Origin: DATIXJ01 sp963714795
GTDB lineage: Bacteria > Bacteroidota > Ignavibacteria > UBA10030 > SZUA-254
DNA: 64,000 nt
Direction: 5' to 3'
Assembly (NCBI GenBank): GCA_963714795.1
Contig: CAVQPS010000008.1
Location: 124,001-188,000, forward strand
The notes below the pieces were generated by a model. That model had not been told where the DNA came from. It ran no database searches and saw only the letters and a program-made list of their open reading frames with translations. Both the position numbers and the translations under genes were made by a program. Position 1 is the first letter of the stretch. Each line of letters starts with the position of its first letter. Shown piece after piece: positions 7,048 through 15,767 of this stretch.

Positions 7048-7821
7048 ATGGCAGGTCATCAACCGAGGTACGGAAACGGTAAGATTAGTTACATCGAGGT
7101 TCCAGCAAATGACATCAATCGATCGGCAGATTTTTATAAGAAAGTGTTCGGCTGGCAGACCAGAATACGCGGTGACGGCAGTCTTGCGTTTGACGACACC
7201 GTCGGTGAGGTCAGTGGCTCGTGGATAAAAGATCGTAAGCCCTCTACCGAACCAAACATCTTGATATATATTATGGTGGACGACATCAACGCCACTATTG
7301 ACGTAATCATTGCAAACGGAGGAAAAATCGTGCAACCGGTCGGCGTGGATGCGCCGGAGATCACTGCACGGTTCAGCGATCCGGCAGGAAATGTTTTCGG
7401 ATTGTATCAGCAACCGAAAAAAAGTAAAGAAGAGATCATTATGCCTAAAAATAATTCTCATAAAGATTCTGCGAAATCGTTTTTGCAACTCGTTGTCGCC
7501 AGAAAAATTCGCGAGGCGTATGCAACGTATGTCGCAAAAGAAATGGGGCACCATAACCCGTGGTTTGCCGGTGATGCGGTAAGTCTAGAAAAAGCGATGG
7601 AGGAAAACCATTCCAAGAATCCTCACACGGTTATCGATATCAAACGGGTGCTCGAGGACGGAAATTTTGTGACAGTGCATTCGCACATCCGCATGGAACC
7701 CGGTGATCAGGGCTTCGCAACCGTCCATATTTTTCGTTTCGAAGGTGACCTCATTGTTGAATTGTGGGATATTGCACAACCTGTACCCAAAGAAACTCCA
7801 AACAAAAACGGGATGTTCTAA
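7048..7821 (+). CDS. VOC domain fused to SnoaL/NTF2-like domain
   Basis: A 257-residue two-domain protein. Residues 10-125 are a VOC domain of the CFP-30/27K type (KISYIEVPANDINRSADFYK ... ARFSDPAGNVFGLYQQP). Residues 132-257 are a SnoaL/NTF2-like domain (FLQLVVARKIREAYATYVAK ... FATVHIFRFEGDLIVELWDI). The junction KKSKEEIIMPKNN is read from AAAAGAAGAGATCATTATG, which looks like a ribosome site and start (ATG 7441). The fusion may therefore have arisen by loss of a stop codon between two former genes, or the second domain may also be made separately. Ligands are unknown. Confidence 0.82.
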   Translation: MAGHQPRYGNGKISYIEVPANDINRSADFYKKVFGWQTRIRGDGSLAFDDTVGEVSGSWIKDRKPSTEPNILIYIMVDDINATIDVIIANGGKIVQPVGVDAPEITARFSDPAGNVFGLYQQPKKSKEEIIMPKNNSHKDSAKSFLQLVVARKIREAYATYVAKEMGHHNPWFAGDAVSLEKAMEENHSKNPHTVIDIKRVLEDGNFVTVHSHIRMEPGDQGFATVHIFRFEGDLIVELWDIAQPVPKETPNKNGMF

Positions 7822-7864
7822 TGGTCGGAACCAGATTGATTGGAATGAATTTGATCTTTTGGAA

Positions 7865-8000
7865 TTGCCACGACCTTTGGCGAAGCCATCCTCCAAAGGT
7901 CACGAAGTGATGCCTTTGGCAAGCCCTTCTGACCTTCTGGGCAGGTCGTGGACGAAAAAATAAAAATTGATTATCTTTCAGTCACGAGCTGAAGCTCGTG
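7865..8000. repeat. REP-like palindromes downstream of the VOC-SnoaL gene
   Basis: The 260 bases between the VOC-SnoaL gene and doxX hold only repeats. Arms CCACGACCT (7868-7876) and AGGTCGTGG (7943-7951) are the same as in the palindrome at 4211-4236 but are separated by 66 bases that contain a nested hairpin ACCTTTGG/CCAAAGGT (7873-7880 with 7893-7900). A second palindrome, CACGAGCT-GA-AGCTCGTG (7983-8000), matches the core after the RAYT gene. Both hairpin types thus recur 3-4 kb from the transposase. Confidence 0.75.
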
Positions 8001-8080
8001 GCTATAATGACGTTATTCAATTGCCAGTTAATAAGCAATCGATAAAGACAAAATTTTTGAATTGACAAAGGAGAAACATA

Positions 8081-8523
8081 ATGGAAAACGGAAGTGAGCA
8101 GGGGGTTTGACACTCGTTGCAAAGTGGCAAGCGTGGAGTCCATACTTTCTGAGTGTGCTTCGCATCGTTGCATCAATATTATTTATGCTTGCCGGTTCGG
8201 CAAAGATTTTTGCTTTTCCGGTCGGTTTGCCGCCGAACGGCGGTACTGCCGAGCTCTGGTCTCAAATCTGGATCGGGGGAATGCTTGAAGTAATCGGCGG
8301 CGCATTATTGTTCGTCGGTTTTTGCACCCGCCCTGTTGCATTTATTCTTGCTGGTGAAATGGCGGTTGCATATTTCCAGTTTCATTTTCCCCGCGGATTC
8401 TGGCCGACGATGAATAATGGAGTGCCGGCAATTCTGTATTGTTTTATCTGGCTGTATTTTTCTGCGGCAGGAGCGGGACCGTTAAGTCTGGACGCGAAAC
8501 GCAAAAAGAAAATTGCAGCGTAA
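8081..8523 (+). CDS. DoxX family membrane protein, 5' frameshift in a G tract
   Basis: The conserved part (from 8107) has four membrane spans: the first at SVLRIVASILFMLAGSAKIF, then WIGGMLEVIGGALLFVGF, AFILAGEMAVAYFQF and a last one around ILYCFIWLYFSAAGAGPLSL, typical of DoxX proteins (about 130-150 residues). The best ribosome site, AAAGGAG (8067-8073), precedes ATG 8081, but that frame reads MENGSEQGV and stops. One more G in the GGGGG run at 8101-8105 would join it smoothly to the DoxX frame. Either the base was lost in sequencing, the tract slips, or translation starts at TTG 8107. DoxX proteins are linked to redox and sulfur stress in some bacteria; the role here is unknown. Confidence 0.8.
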
Positions 8524-8549
8524 TTCGTGTTGAAGCTCAGGTTGAGGGT

Positions 8550-11067
8550 TCAATCCAGGGGAAAAGTATTTCGATAAGCCGTTTGAGAAAGATTCCCTTT
8601 CTCATAACTCAACCGCATCGAATTCAGAACGACGGAAATACTGCTTGCCAGCATTGCAATTGCTGCGATGAACGGATTAAGATATCCCGTCACGGCAAGC
8701 ACAATCCCGATGGTGTTATACATATACGCCCAGGCAAGATTTTGTTTCACAGCAGAATAGCTCCTGCGTGAAATTTCTAAGGCTTCGGCGACAAGCGAGA
8801 GATCGTCACGCATAAGCGTGATCGAGGCAGACTCGACGGCAAGTTCCGTTCCTGTTCCCATCGCAATTCCGACATCGGCTTGAGCGAGCGCCGGTGCATC
8901 ATTCACACCGTCGCCCACCATCGCAACGATTTTGCCTGTCATTCTGTAATTGTTTTATCATTTCGATTTTGTCGGAAGGCAATGCCTGCGCCGAGTACGA
9001 TCCGATGCCGGCACGTCGGCCAACAGCGGCGGTCGTTTTTTCCATATCGCCGGAAAGGAGCCGGGTGGTGACGCCAAGCTTCGACAATCGCCCGATCGCT
9101 TGCAACGACGTCGGTTTGATGGAGTCGCCCAAAACGAAATATCCGGATGTTTGAATTCCCTCAATCCCGCAGAACACAACGGTGTTCCCGGATTCTCCTT
9201 CACGCTCCGTCAACTCGCGTATGCTTTCATCGATCGGAAAACCAGACTGTATAATGAAACGCATATTGCCGGCGACGACCCGTTTCCCTTCGACCGTTCC
9301 CTCAATTCCCATCCCATCGACGATTCGAACGGCATGAGTTTCGGTAAGCAATACGTTTTTCCCTTTTGCTGCATCGGCCAGCGCCAGCGCAATCGGATGA
9401 TTGGACGCTTGTTCGAGCGATGCGATGAGGCGAAGCTGTTCGTCTGCAGGAAGAGAGCCTCTCGTCGCCAGCAGAGAAAAATTTCCTTCCGTTACTGTTC
9501 CGGTTTTATCGAATACCACCGAAGAAACTTTCCCGGCACGCTGCAGTACGGCGCCGTCACGAATCAGTATTCCGCGTTTCGCGGCGTAACCGATTCCGGC
9601 AGCAATTGCCATCGGAGTTGCCATGCCTAATGCGCAGGGACAGGCGATAACCAAAACGGTAATTGAACGAAGAATGGAAGTTTCGATTCCGGCGCCTGTT
9701 AAAAAGAGAAATATTCCGACGAGAACGGCAATCGTCAGGATCGCCGGAATGAAAACCCGGGCGATCTTGTCGACCGTCCGTTCAAGTTCCGATTTGCTGG
9801 AGAGCGCCCGTTCAACCTGTTTGATGATCGAAGAGAGCGTCGTGTTCGTTCCAATACGTTCTGCTTCGATTTCCAATATGCCGTTCATATTCATGGATGA
9901 TGCGATGACGCTATTGCCCGGTTTCTTTTCGATCGGTTTCGATTCGCCGGTCAGTAACGATTCATCGACAACGGCATACCCCTCGATTACTTTTCCATCT
10001 GCAGGAATTTTTTCTCCCGATTTCACGATGAATCGGTCTCCGACATTCAGCTTATCGATCGAAACAAGCCGTTCGCCTTCCGGCGCTTTCAAACGGACTT
10101 TCTTGGGAAGCATCTGGTACAGCCGGTTGATGCTTTCGGAAGTTTTATGTTTTGCCGAAAGCTCGATAAATTTTCCGACGAGCAGCAAGCCAACGAGACT
10201 TCCTGCCGTGTCGAAATAAAAATGATGTCCACCTGCAAATAGTTCGTACGAACTGTATAAAAATGCCGAAATGATTCCGATGGAAAACAACAGCTCCATA
10301 GTCGGCGCTTTTGCGCGGAGGCTTTGCCACGCTTTCCGGTGAATCGGGATTGCGCACCAAAAAACGGACGGTATCGCGAAACCGAACAACACCAGCGGGA
10401 ACAATGAAAGAATTTGAGACGGTAGTTCCTGGAAATATCCGATGTACAATGCATAACTGAAAAGCATAAGATTGTTCATCAGGAAAAGGGCAACGCCCAT
10501 TTTGATGAGCAAAGGTTTTCGTTCCGACCAATTTTCTTTCGGATCTGCCTGGCGCGATGCGGTTGAGTAACCAAGCTTCTCGATTTTCTTCGTGATTTGT
10601 TCGGGAGCAATCTGTTCGGGTTTGTAAAAAATCTTCGCAGTGTCGGAAGCGTAGATGACACGTGCATGGACGACGCCCGGTTCGGCGCCGACGACTTTCT
10701 CAATCAACCATGAACAGGATGAACACCACATGCCGTCGACGCAGAGTACAAGCTCTTTGCATCCTTTGAGTTCATCCGGAGACGGTTCGTTGCCTGCCAT
10801 GGTTTCGTCGGGCTTGGCAATGATGCCGAGCTTGAGACTTGTCTGGTAGAGATCGGAACTTTTGTAATCGCCATCGAGGAGTCCGCTTTTATTGAGGAGG
10901 ATAAAAACCTGGCGACAGCCGGTACAGCAGAATTGGTATGAATGCCCGTTCACATCGGACCGGTACGGGCGTTTCGGAAGTTTCAGTCCGCACAGATTAC
11001 ATGCGGTATCCGCGGCGGGTTGGGGTTGCATATGTCCGGTGTTCAAAGAACTTTGTGATGCTGTCAT
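8550..11067 (-). CDS. ccoI: Copper-translocating P1B-type ATPase CcoI/FixI, frameshifted near the C-terminus
   Basis: Pumps copper across the inner membrane for cbb3 oxidase assembly. The N-terminus has a Cys-rich metal-binding domain (CNLCGL...FCCTGC, about residues 24-50), then an HMA domain with MWCSSCSW near 112. Further on come the CPC membrane motif (CPCALGMATP), the phosphorylation site DKTGTVTEG and, after the frameshift, VGDGVNDAPALAQADVGIAMG. The joined protein is about 838 residues, normal for the family. One surplus base at about 8937, between LQND and GKIVAMVGDG, breaks the frame so that the first part stops at 8899. E. coli copA has a programmed frameshift, but far nearer its start; error or recent mutation is more likely here. 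Start ATG 11067. Confidence 0.85.
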
Positions 11068-11157
11068 CAAATCGATTCCTGTTCGTCAAATCTGCAAACA
11101 GCGAAATAATAAAATGCGACTTCAATATAAAGATGCCGGTGTCGCAACCGGCTATGG

Positions 11158-11289
11158 TCAGTTGTCCTTCGGAACAACCTGCCCGTTTTCGTATTTTACT
11201 TCATGAATCGGTTTCCGTTCGGCAACGAATCCCACGTAAATAAGAATGCCGATGAACAACGCGAGCGTAGCGTAAATTGCTTTTTTCAT
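11158..11289 (-). CDS. 43-residue single-span membrane protein in the cco cluster
   Basis: A short gene reading MKKAIYATLALFIGILIYVG and then a polar tail FVAERKPIHEVKYENGQVVP ending KDN. It has one membrane span (about residues 4-21) with the tail predicted outside. Its ATG overlaps the stop of ccoG (ATGA, 11286-11289) and a GGAGTCGTT ribosome site precedes it, so expression with ccoG is very likely. It does not match CcoS (found at 19508), CcoQ or CcoH in any feature I recognise. It sits 90 bases ahead of ccoI, so an oxidase-assembly or copper-handling role is a contextual guess. Confidence 0.7.
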   Translation of the reverse strand: MKKAIYATLALFIGILIYVGFVAERKPIHEVKYENGQVVPKDN

Positions 11290-12608
11290 AACGACTCCTT
11301 CGGTTTTCCGGTCTCTGCGTTGCTCAGCTTCGGTTCGGGCATGAAGAACACGATTTCGGTTTGTACATGAATATCGGAATTATTTTTGTTGACCGCGTTC
11401 AATTCGATACGGTTCGGGCCCGGGTGGAATTGTTCCCCCGAAGTATAAATCGACATCTTCAATGTTTTCGCTTCGCGGGATTTCAGGAAAATCGGATTCT
11501 GGTCGATTTTGACCGTACAATCTTGTCCTTGCTGATTCTGTCCGGTACATCGGATGATGAACCATCCGTCCTGAATGTCGCGGTTCGAGATTTTCAAAAC
11601 ATATTCGTTGTAGAAACGACCGTCGTCAGCACGATGATAGAGCGTCGATCGATCGCCGGATGCGGAAAGAGAAAGCGGCTGCCGCAACTGAATGACAACG
11701 ATGAGCACGGCCGCATACGCTACGGTCAGGCCGAGAACGATCCATCGTTTCGCATCAACGAATCCAAGTTTTTGGTACCATGTGGTTTTGGGGGTTTCAT
11801 GTTCTCCCCATGAAAAAGTAATGAGTGTCGGAAGCGGTGATTTGAGTTTGGAAAGGATTGCCTCGCACGAATCGACACAATCGCCGCAATGGATGCATTC
11901 CGTTTGATAGGGGGATGTGCGGATATCGATTCCCATCATGCAATCACGCACGCATGCTTTGCACTCGATACATTCGTTGTTCCGTTCCGTCTGGTACCGG
12001 ACGATTTGTGTTTTCGAATCGGTAAAAACCGCCTGCAGCATACCGTACGGACAAGCTTTCGTACAGAATTTTTCCCGCCAGAACATCATATTGACGAACA
12101 TGACTCCGGCAATTCCCATTATGATGCCGGTCGTGACCGGGCTGAGAGAAAATGTTGCAAGGTCTTCAATCATTCTGTGCGGGTCGACAAAATATGCGAC
12201 GAGGTTAAAGCCGATAACGGCAGAAATAATGGCAACAGCAAGTCCTACAATTCCATTTGAAGCAAACCGGCGCCAGAGTTTTCCTCCGCTTTTCGGAACC
12301 CTGAACCACCGTACCGTTTTTTTCTTGAATGAATAATATAATTCATCGAGTACTGTTTGCGGGCACATCCATCCGCACCAGACGCGGCCGTAGAGCATTG
12401 CAAAAATCACGATGATCCAGAGGATGAGCATGACAACGAGGAAGAGAAGATAAAATTCATCCACCCACAATGCGGTATTGAAGAAATAAAATCGCAATGT
12501 CGGCACGTCAAGCCGCATGATGTTGAAAAACGGCAAACCGACGATCAGGATCGTACTGATGATTTGTATAAGTCGCCGTTTGGATTTATATGTTGTGAGT
12601 GCAAACAT
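11286..12608 (-). CDS. ccoG: Cytochrome c oxidase accessory protein CcoG (RdxA/FixG)
   Basis: A 440-residue membrane iron-sulfur protein that is involved in copper reduction for cbb3 oxidase in studied bacteria. It has several N-terminal membrane spans and conserved cysteine blocks CGWMCPQTVLDE and FCTKACPYGMLQ. Two 4Fe-4S motifs follow, CIECKACVRDC and CIHCGDCVDSC, then another span and a C-terminal Ig-like FixG domain (ISNRDIQDGWFIIRC...). The ATG at 12608 (MFALTTYKSKRR) is chosen; the frame is open further upstream but would overlap the previous gene. It couples to the 43-residue gene by ATGA. Confidence 0.92.
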   Translation of the reverse strand: MFALTTYKSKRRLIQIISTILIVGLPFFNIMRLDVPTLRFYFFNTALWVDEFYLLFLVVMLILWIIVIFAMLYGRVWCGWMCPQTVLDELYYSFKKKTVRWFRVPKSGGKLWRRFASNGIVGLAVAIISAVIGFNLVAYFVDPHRMIEDLATFSLSPVTTGIIMGIAGVMFVNMMFWREKFCTKACPYGMLQAVFTDSKTQIVRYQTERNNECIECKACVRDCMMGIDIRTSPYQTECIHCGDCVDSCEAILSKLKSPLPTLITFSWGEHETPKTTWYQKLGFVDAKRWIVLGLTVAYAAVLIVVIQLRQPLSLSASGDRSTLYHRADDGRFYNEYVLKISNRDIQDGWFIIRCTGQNQQGQDCTVKIDQNPIFLKSREAKTLKMSIYTSGEQFHPGPNRIELNAVNKNNSDIHVQTEIVFFMPEPKLSNAETGKPKESL

Positions 12609-12648
12609 CCTTTTATTCTTTTTCAAATCATAACAGGAAAGTAAAAAA

Positions 12649-12843
12649 TTACTTGCCTTGTATTTTTGATTGAATTTCCGTTTGTTGATTCTGATAATTC
12701 GATTGCCAGTTCCAATATTTGAATCCGTAATAAATACAGAACAGTACGATGACGATATAGGCAATCTTCAAAAACCAGCCGGGACCGGTATCGTGGTTTT
12801 GTTTGATTTCCCCGTCGTCATTATAAATATCCGCGGTGTTCAT
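12649..12843 (-). CDS. CcoP N-terminal-like/CcoQ-like membrane stub
   Basis: A 64-residue protein with the sequence DDGEIKQNHDTGPGWFLKIA followed by one membrane span (IAYIVIVLFCIYYGFKYW). This matches the N-terminal anchor domain of CcoP/FixP (DGIxEYDNPLPxWW...), yet the two haem c domains that normally follow are absent. It may be a CcoQ-type subunit or a CcoP reduced to its anchor, with the c-type haems supplied by separate cytochromes in the same operon. Its ATG overlaps the stop of ccoO (12840-12843), confirming position within the oxidase operon. Confidence 0.75.
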   Translation of the reverse strand: MNTADIYNDDGEIKQNHDTGPGWFLKIAYIVIVLFCIYYGFKYWNWQSNYQNQQTEIQSKIQGK

Positions 12844-13487
12844 TGTGCATCCTTTCTTTCGGTAGCCGGTGGAGTTGTTGTCGATGTGCCGTTCAGTGCC
12901 TGGAGTTTTTTTGCCTGTTCGACACCTTCTTCACGCCATTTGATGTTCGTTCCCAATTTTTGAAGATAGGCAACGAGTGCAATTGCTTCGCCTGTCGGTT
13001 GTCCCGCTTTGTCGAAGAGCCATGTATAAGCAGGCATGAGCGAACCCGGCGACGTGCTGCGGGGATCGCGCAAGTGATTGATATGCCATGAATTATCGTA
13101 CTTACCGCCGACCCGAGCCAGGTCGGGTCCGACACGCCGCGTGCCGAGAAAATGAGGGCTATCGTAAACGTATTCACCCGGTTGTGACGGCGGCGCCTGG
13201 ATCAACGCGCGGATACCGAAACGCTTGTATGTTTCTTCTTCACCCATACCGTAGCGCTGAGTTTCTTCAAGAAGATTGCGTACCTGTTGTGTGTGGCAAT
13301 ACATGCAACCTTCGCGTTGATAAACTTGCCGGCCGCGCATTTCCAGTTCGGTGTACGGCTTTGCATCTTTGGTGGGAACATAAAGACTTGGATCCGACAG
13401 CGGCATCACCATCGTAACGTACGAACCGAGGAACATGAAGACAGCAACTACAACGACCAGTAAGACTGCTTTTGCTTCGAGTTTCAT
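12840..13487 (-). CDS. ccoO: cbb3-type cytochrome c oxidase subunit II (CcoO/FixO)
   Basis: A 215-residue membrane-anchored monohaem cytochrome c. One N-terminal span (about residues 5-27) is followed by the haem motif EGCMYCHTQQVR (about 59-70), and MPAYTWLF near 155 supplies the axial methionine region. This is the usual CcoO order; it passes electrons from c-type cytochromes to CcoN. A Thr/Pro-rich C-terminal tail is variable in the family. It lies 12 bases after ccoN and overlaps the following stub gene. Confidence 0.93.
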   Translation of the reverse strand: MKLEAKAVLLVVVVAVFMFLGSYVTMVMPLSDPSLYVPTKDAKPYTELEMRGRQVYQREGCMYCHTQQVRNLLEETQRYGMGEEETYKRFGIRALIQAPPSQPGEYVYDSPHFLGTRRVGPDLARVGGKYDNSWHINHLRDPRSTSPGSLMPAYTWLFDKAGQPTGEAIALVAYLQKLGTNIKWREEGVEQAKKLQALNGTSTTTPPATERKDAQ

Positions 13488-13499
13488 TGTCGTTTCTCC

Positions 13500-14843
13500 T
13501 TACGCTATTGACGGTTGGATTGATGAATTACCGCCGCGTGCAGTCTTCAGAACATTAAATGCAAACATCAATTGTGCGGTAACGATGAGGATACCGGAGA
13601 ACATGCGCACGACATAATATGGAAACATCGATTTGACGGTATCGAGGAATGAGATCGTATAATCCATCCACTGCAAACCCTGTAAAAATCCGCCGACCCA
13701 CAAACTGATTGCAAAGCCGAGGAATCCGATGAACGTCAGCCAGAAATGCCACTCCGCCATTTTCTCGGAATAGAGCGGACGTTTCAACATTTTCGGCAGC
13801 GCATAATAAATGCCGCCGATGGCGAAGAAACTGAATCCGCCGAGCAATGCCATGTGAGCGTGACCGATGATCCAATCCGTTTTGCTGACAATTTGATTCA
13901 CGCTTCGCAACGAGTGCAGTGGACCTTGAAAGCAGGTCAGGAGATAGAATGTCGTCCCTGCAAGGAAAAATTTCACCACGTAATTTCCCTGTGCCCATTT
14001 GCCGCGAAGTGTTCCGTAGAAATTCGTTACGGCAGTCCAGACCGGAATTAATAATGAGACGCTGAATAAAATGGCGACGGTTTGCAGCCATGTCGGAACC
14101 GGTCCGAAAAGGATATGATGCGCGCCGGTCCAGATGTAAAGAAACGCTATTGTCCAGAAACCGATGATGGACAGTTTATGACTATAGAGCGCATTGCCGG
14201 TTGCTTTCGGAATAAAATAATAGGCGATGGCGAGACCCACCGGCGTAAAAATCAATCCCACGGCATTGTGTCCGAACCACCAGTTGACGTTTGCATCATT
14301 CACACCGGAATAGACCGGAAGATTGCCGACGATCCAGAGAACCGCCGTCCAGAGCAATGTTCCCATAATGTACCAGAGACTCGCGTACATGTGTTCGTAT
14401 TTTCGTTTTGCTATCGTCGCAAACATATTGACGGCAAACATTACCCACGCGATCGTGACGAGAATATCGAGAACAGAATCAAGCTCAAGATATTCTTTTC
14501 CTTGCGTGTCACCGGATCCCAATGTTACAACTGCTCCGAGGATGATAACAACCCAGAGTCCGAGCGTTGCCAGCCCAAGTTTTTCACTGTACAGTTTGAC
14601 GCCGGCAAGACGGGGAACGATATAAAAACACAAGCCCATGTCTGCTGCCAGCAGCCATCCGAATAAAACGCCGTTGGTATGAATTGCACGGATGCGTCCG
14701 AAGCTCAGCGGTCCGAAACCTCCGAGGAAATCGGGCCAAATAAACTTGATTGCCATGATGAGGCCGATTGAAATGGTAACAAGAAAGAACACGACGGAGG
14801 CATAAATGAACCACCGTGCGCTCTTATCTTCGTGAAGTTCCAT
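13500..14843 (-). CDS. ccoN: cbb3-type cytochrome c oxidase subunit I (CcoN/FixN)
   Basis: The catalytic haem-copper subunit, 447 residues with about 12 membrane spans. Haem and CuB ligand histidines are visible in RAIHTNGVLFGWLL (about 53-66), WWFGHNAVGLIFTPVGLAIA (about 189-208), the TGAHHILFGPVP block (about 240) and IGHAHMALLGGFSFFAIGG (about 328-346). It reduces oxygen to water and pumps protons. GGAG-like bases upstream and the family start (MELHEDKSARWF) support the ATG at 14843. It is somewhat shorter than the proteobacterial enzyme (about 475). Confidence 0.94.
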   Translation of the reverse strand: MELHEDKSARWFIYASVVFFLVTISIGLIMAIKFIWPDFLGGFGPLSFGRIRAIHTNGVLFGWLLAADMGLCFYIVPRLAGVKLYSEKLGLATLGLWVVIILGAVVTLGSGDTQGKEYLELDSVLDILVTIAWVMFAVNMFATIAKRKYEHMYASLWYIMGTLLWTAVLWIVGNLPVYSGVNDANVNWWFGHNAVGLIFTPVGLAIAYYFIPKATGNALYSHKLSIIGFWTIAFLYIWTGAHHILFGPVPTWLQTVAILFSVSLLIPVWTAVTNFYGTLRGKWAQGNYVVKFFLAGTTFYLLTCFQGPLHSLRSVNQIVSKTDWIIGHAHMALLGGFSFFAIGGIYYALPKMLKRPLYSEKMAEWHFWLTFIGFLGFAISLWVGGFLQGLQWMDYTISFLDTVKSMFPYYVVRMFSGILIVTAQLMFAFNVLKTARGGNSSIQPSIA

Positions 14844-14893
14844 AGATGTAGTACTCCTTTGTAATAGTAGTAATGAAGCAACTTCGACAATAT

Positions 14894-15697
14894 TTACTGA
14901 GAACTCTTTTCTGATGCTTCCCGTTCTTCCCGTGCGCGGTCACGAAGGAAATTCAGCACGCTCCAACGTTCGTCGTTCGATAGAACTTTGATCCACGGCT
15001 GCATCGATGTTCCCGGTACACCGTCGGTAATCGATTCGTATAACCTGCTGTCCGGCATGTAATCGATGAACGGTTTTTCGCCCCACGACGTGATCGCAAC
15101 GAGATTGCGCGGCATCGGAATCAGACTGGGAGCGATTAAACCCAGTCCGTCTGCTTTTGGTCCGTGACAACTTGAACAGTAGTTCAAAAACAACCGCTTG
15201 CCGGTCGCAATCGATTCGCTTGTGGACGGGATAGGGTTTTTTATGTCTTTCGGAACTGACTGATATTCGATACTGTTAGCAAGTTTGATCGTGTCGTCTG
15301 CCGTCAGCGAGCGGATATAATGAATCACATGCCATCGTTTTTCCGGAGAAAGGGTCATCTCGAAGGCCGGCATCGCTGTTCCCCGCACACCGCCGCTGAT
15401 CGATGTGAAGATACGGTCATCCGTCAGGTGTTTCACAAATTGCGCATTGCGGAGGTTCTGCGGGCGCGGTATAAGGTTCAACGATTGTGGACCACGACCA
15501 TCGGCACGGCGACCGTGACATCCGGAACAATATTCGAAAAAGATCGCCTTGCCTGCAGACACGGACTCAGTCATACTTGGAGGCGATTGAAGATTATCTT
15601 TTCCAAAGAGTTCTACTTGTGAAACAACAAGAAGAAATGCCGTTGCGATAACGAGTATCGGAACAATAATCCAGAAATTTATTCGTAATAACGTCAT
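14894..15697 (-). CDS. Membrane-anchored diheme cytochrome c
   Basis: A 267-residue protein: an N-terminal anchor (about residues 5-25, INFWIIVPILVIATAFLLVV), then two cytochrome c domains with haem motifs YCSGCHGRRADG and YCSSCHGPKADG about 115 residues apart, each followed by a methionine-containing loop (GTAMPAF; GTSMQPW). AAAGGAAATCCCT precedes ATG 15697. An anchor plus two c-haems is the domain content missing from the CcoP-like stub, so this protein may serve as the diheme subunit. That role is inference; it might also be a mobile electron carrier between the bc complex and the oxidase. Confidence 0.85.
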   Translation of the reverse strand: MTLLRINFWIIVPILVIATAFLLVVSQVELFGKDNLQSPPSMTESVSAGKAIFFEYCSGCHGRRADGRGPQSLNLIPRPQNLRNAQFVKHLTDDRIFTSISGGVRGTAMPAFEMTLSPEKRWHVIHYIRSLTADDTIKLANSIEYQSVPKDIKNPIPSTSESIATGKRLFLNYCSSCHGPKADGLGLIAPSLIPMPRNLVAITSWGEKPFIDYMPDSRLYESITDGVPGTSMQPWIKVLSNDERWSVLNFLRDRAREEREASEKSSQ

Positions 15698-15767
15698 AGG
15701 GATTTCCTTTGATTGAAACGTATTTCCTGTGCCGAGACATTCAACAACATCATAAAATATTTTTTTT

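Noticed and set aside
8899..8942. Programmed ribosomal frameshift in ccoI
   Set aside because: No slippery A/U heptamer or strong downstream hairpin, and the product would be truncated before an essential motif; error is more likely.
8950..9630. Long + strand reading frame opposite ccoI
   Set aside because: Antisense to a well-conserved P-type ATPase; its protein is Arg/Cys-rich with no domain or ribosome site.
11889..12336. Overlapping + strand frames opposite ccoG
   Set aside because: CcoG cysteine motifs fix the minus strand as coding.
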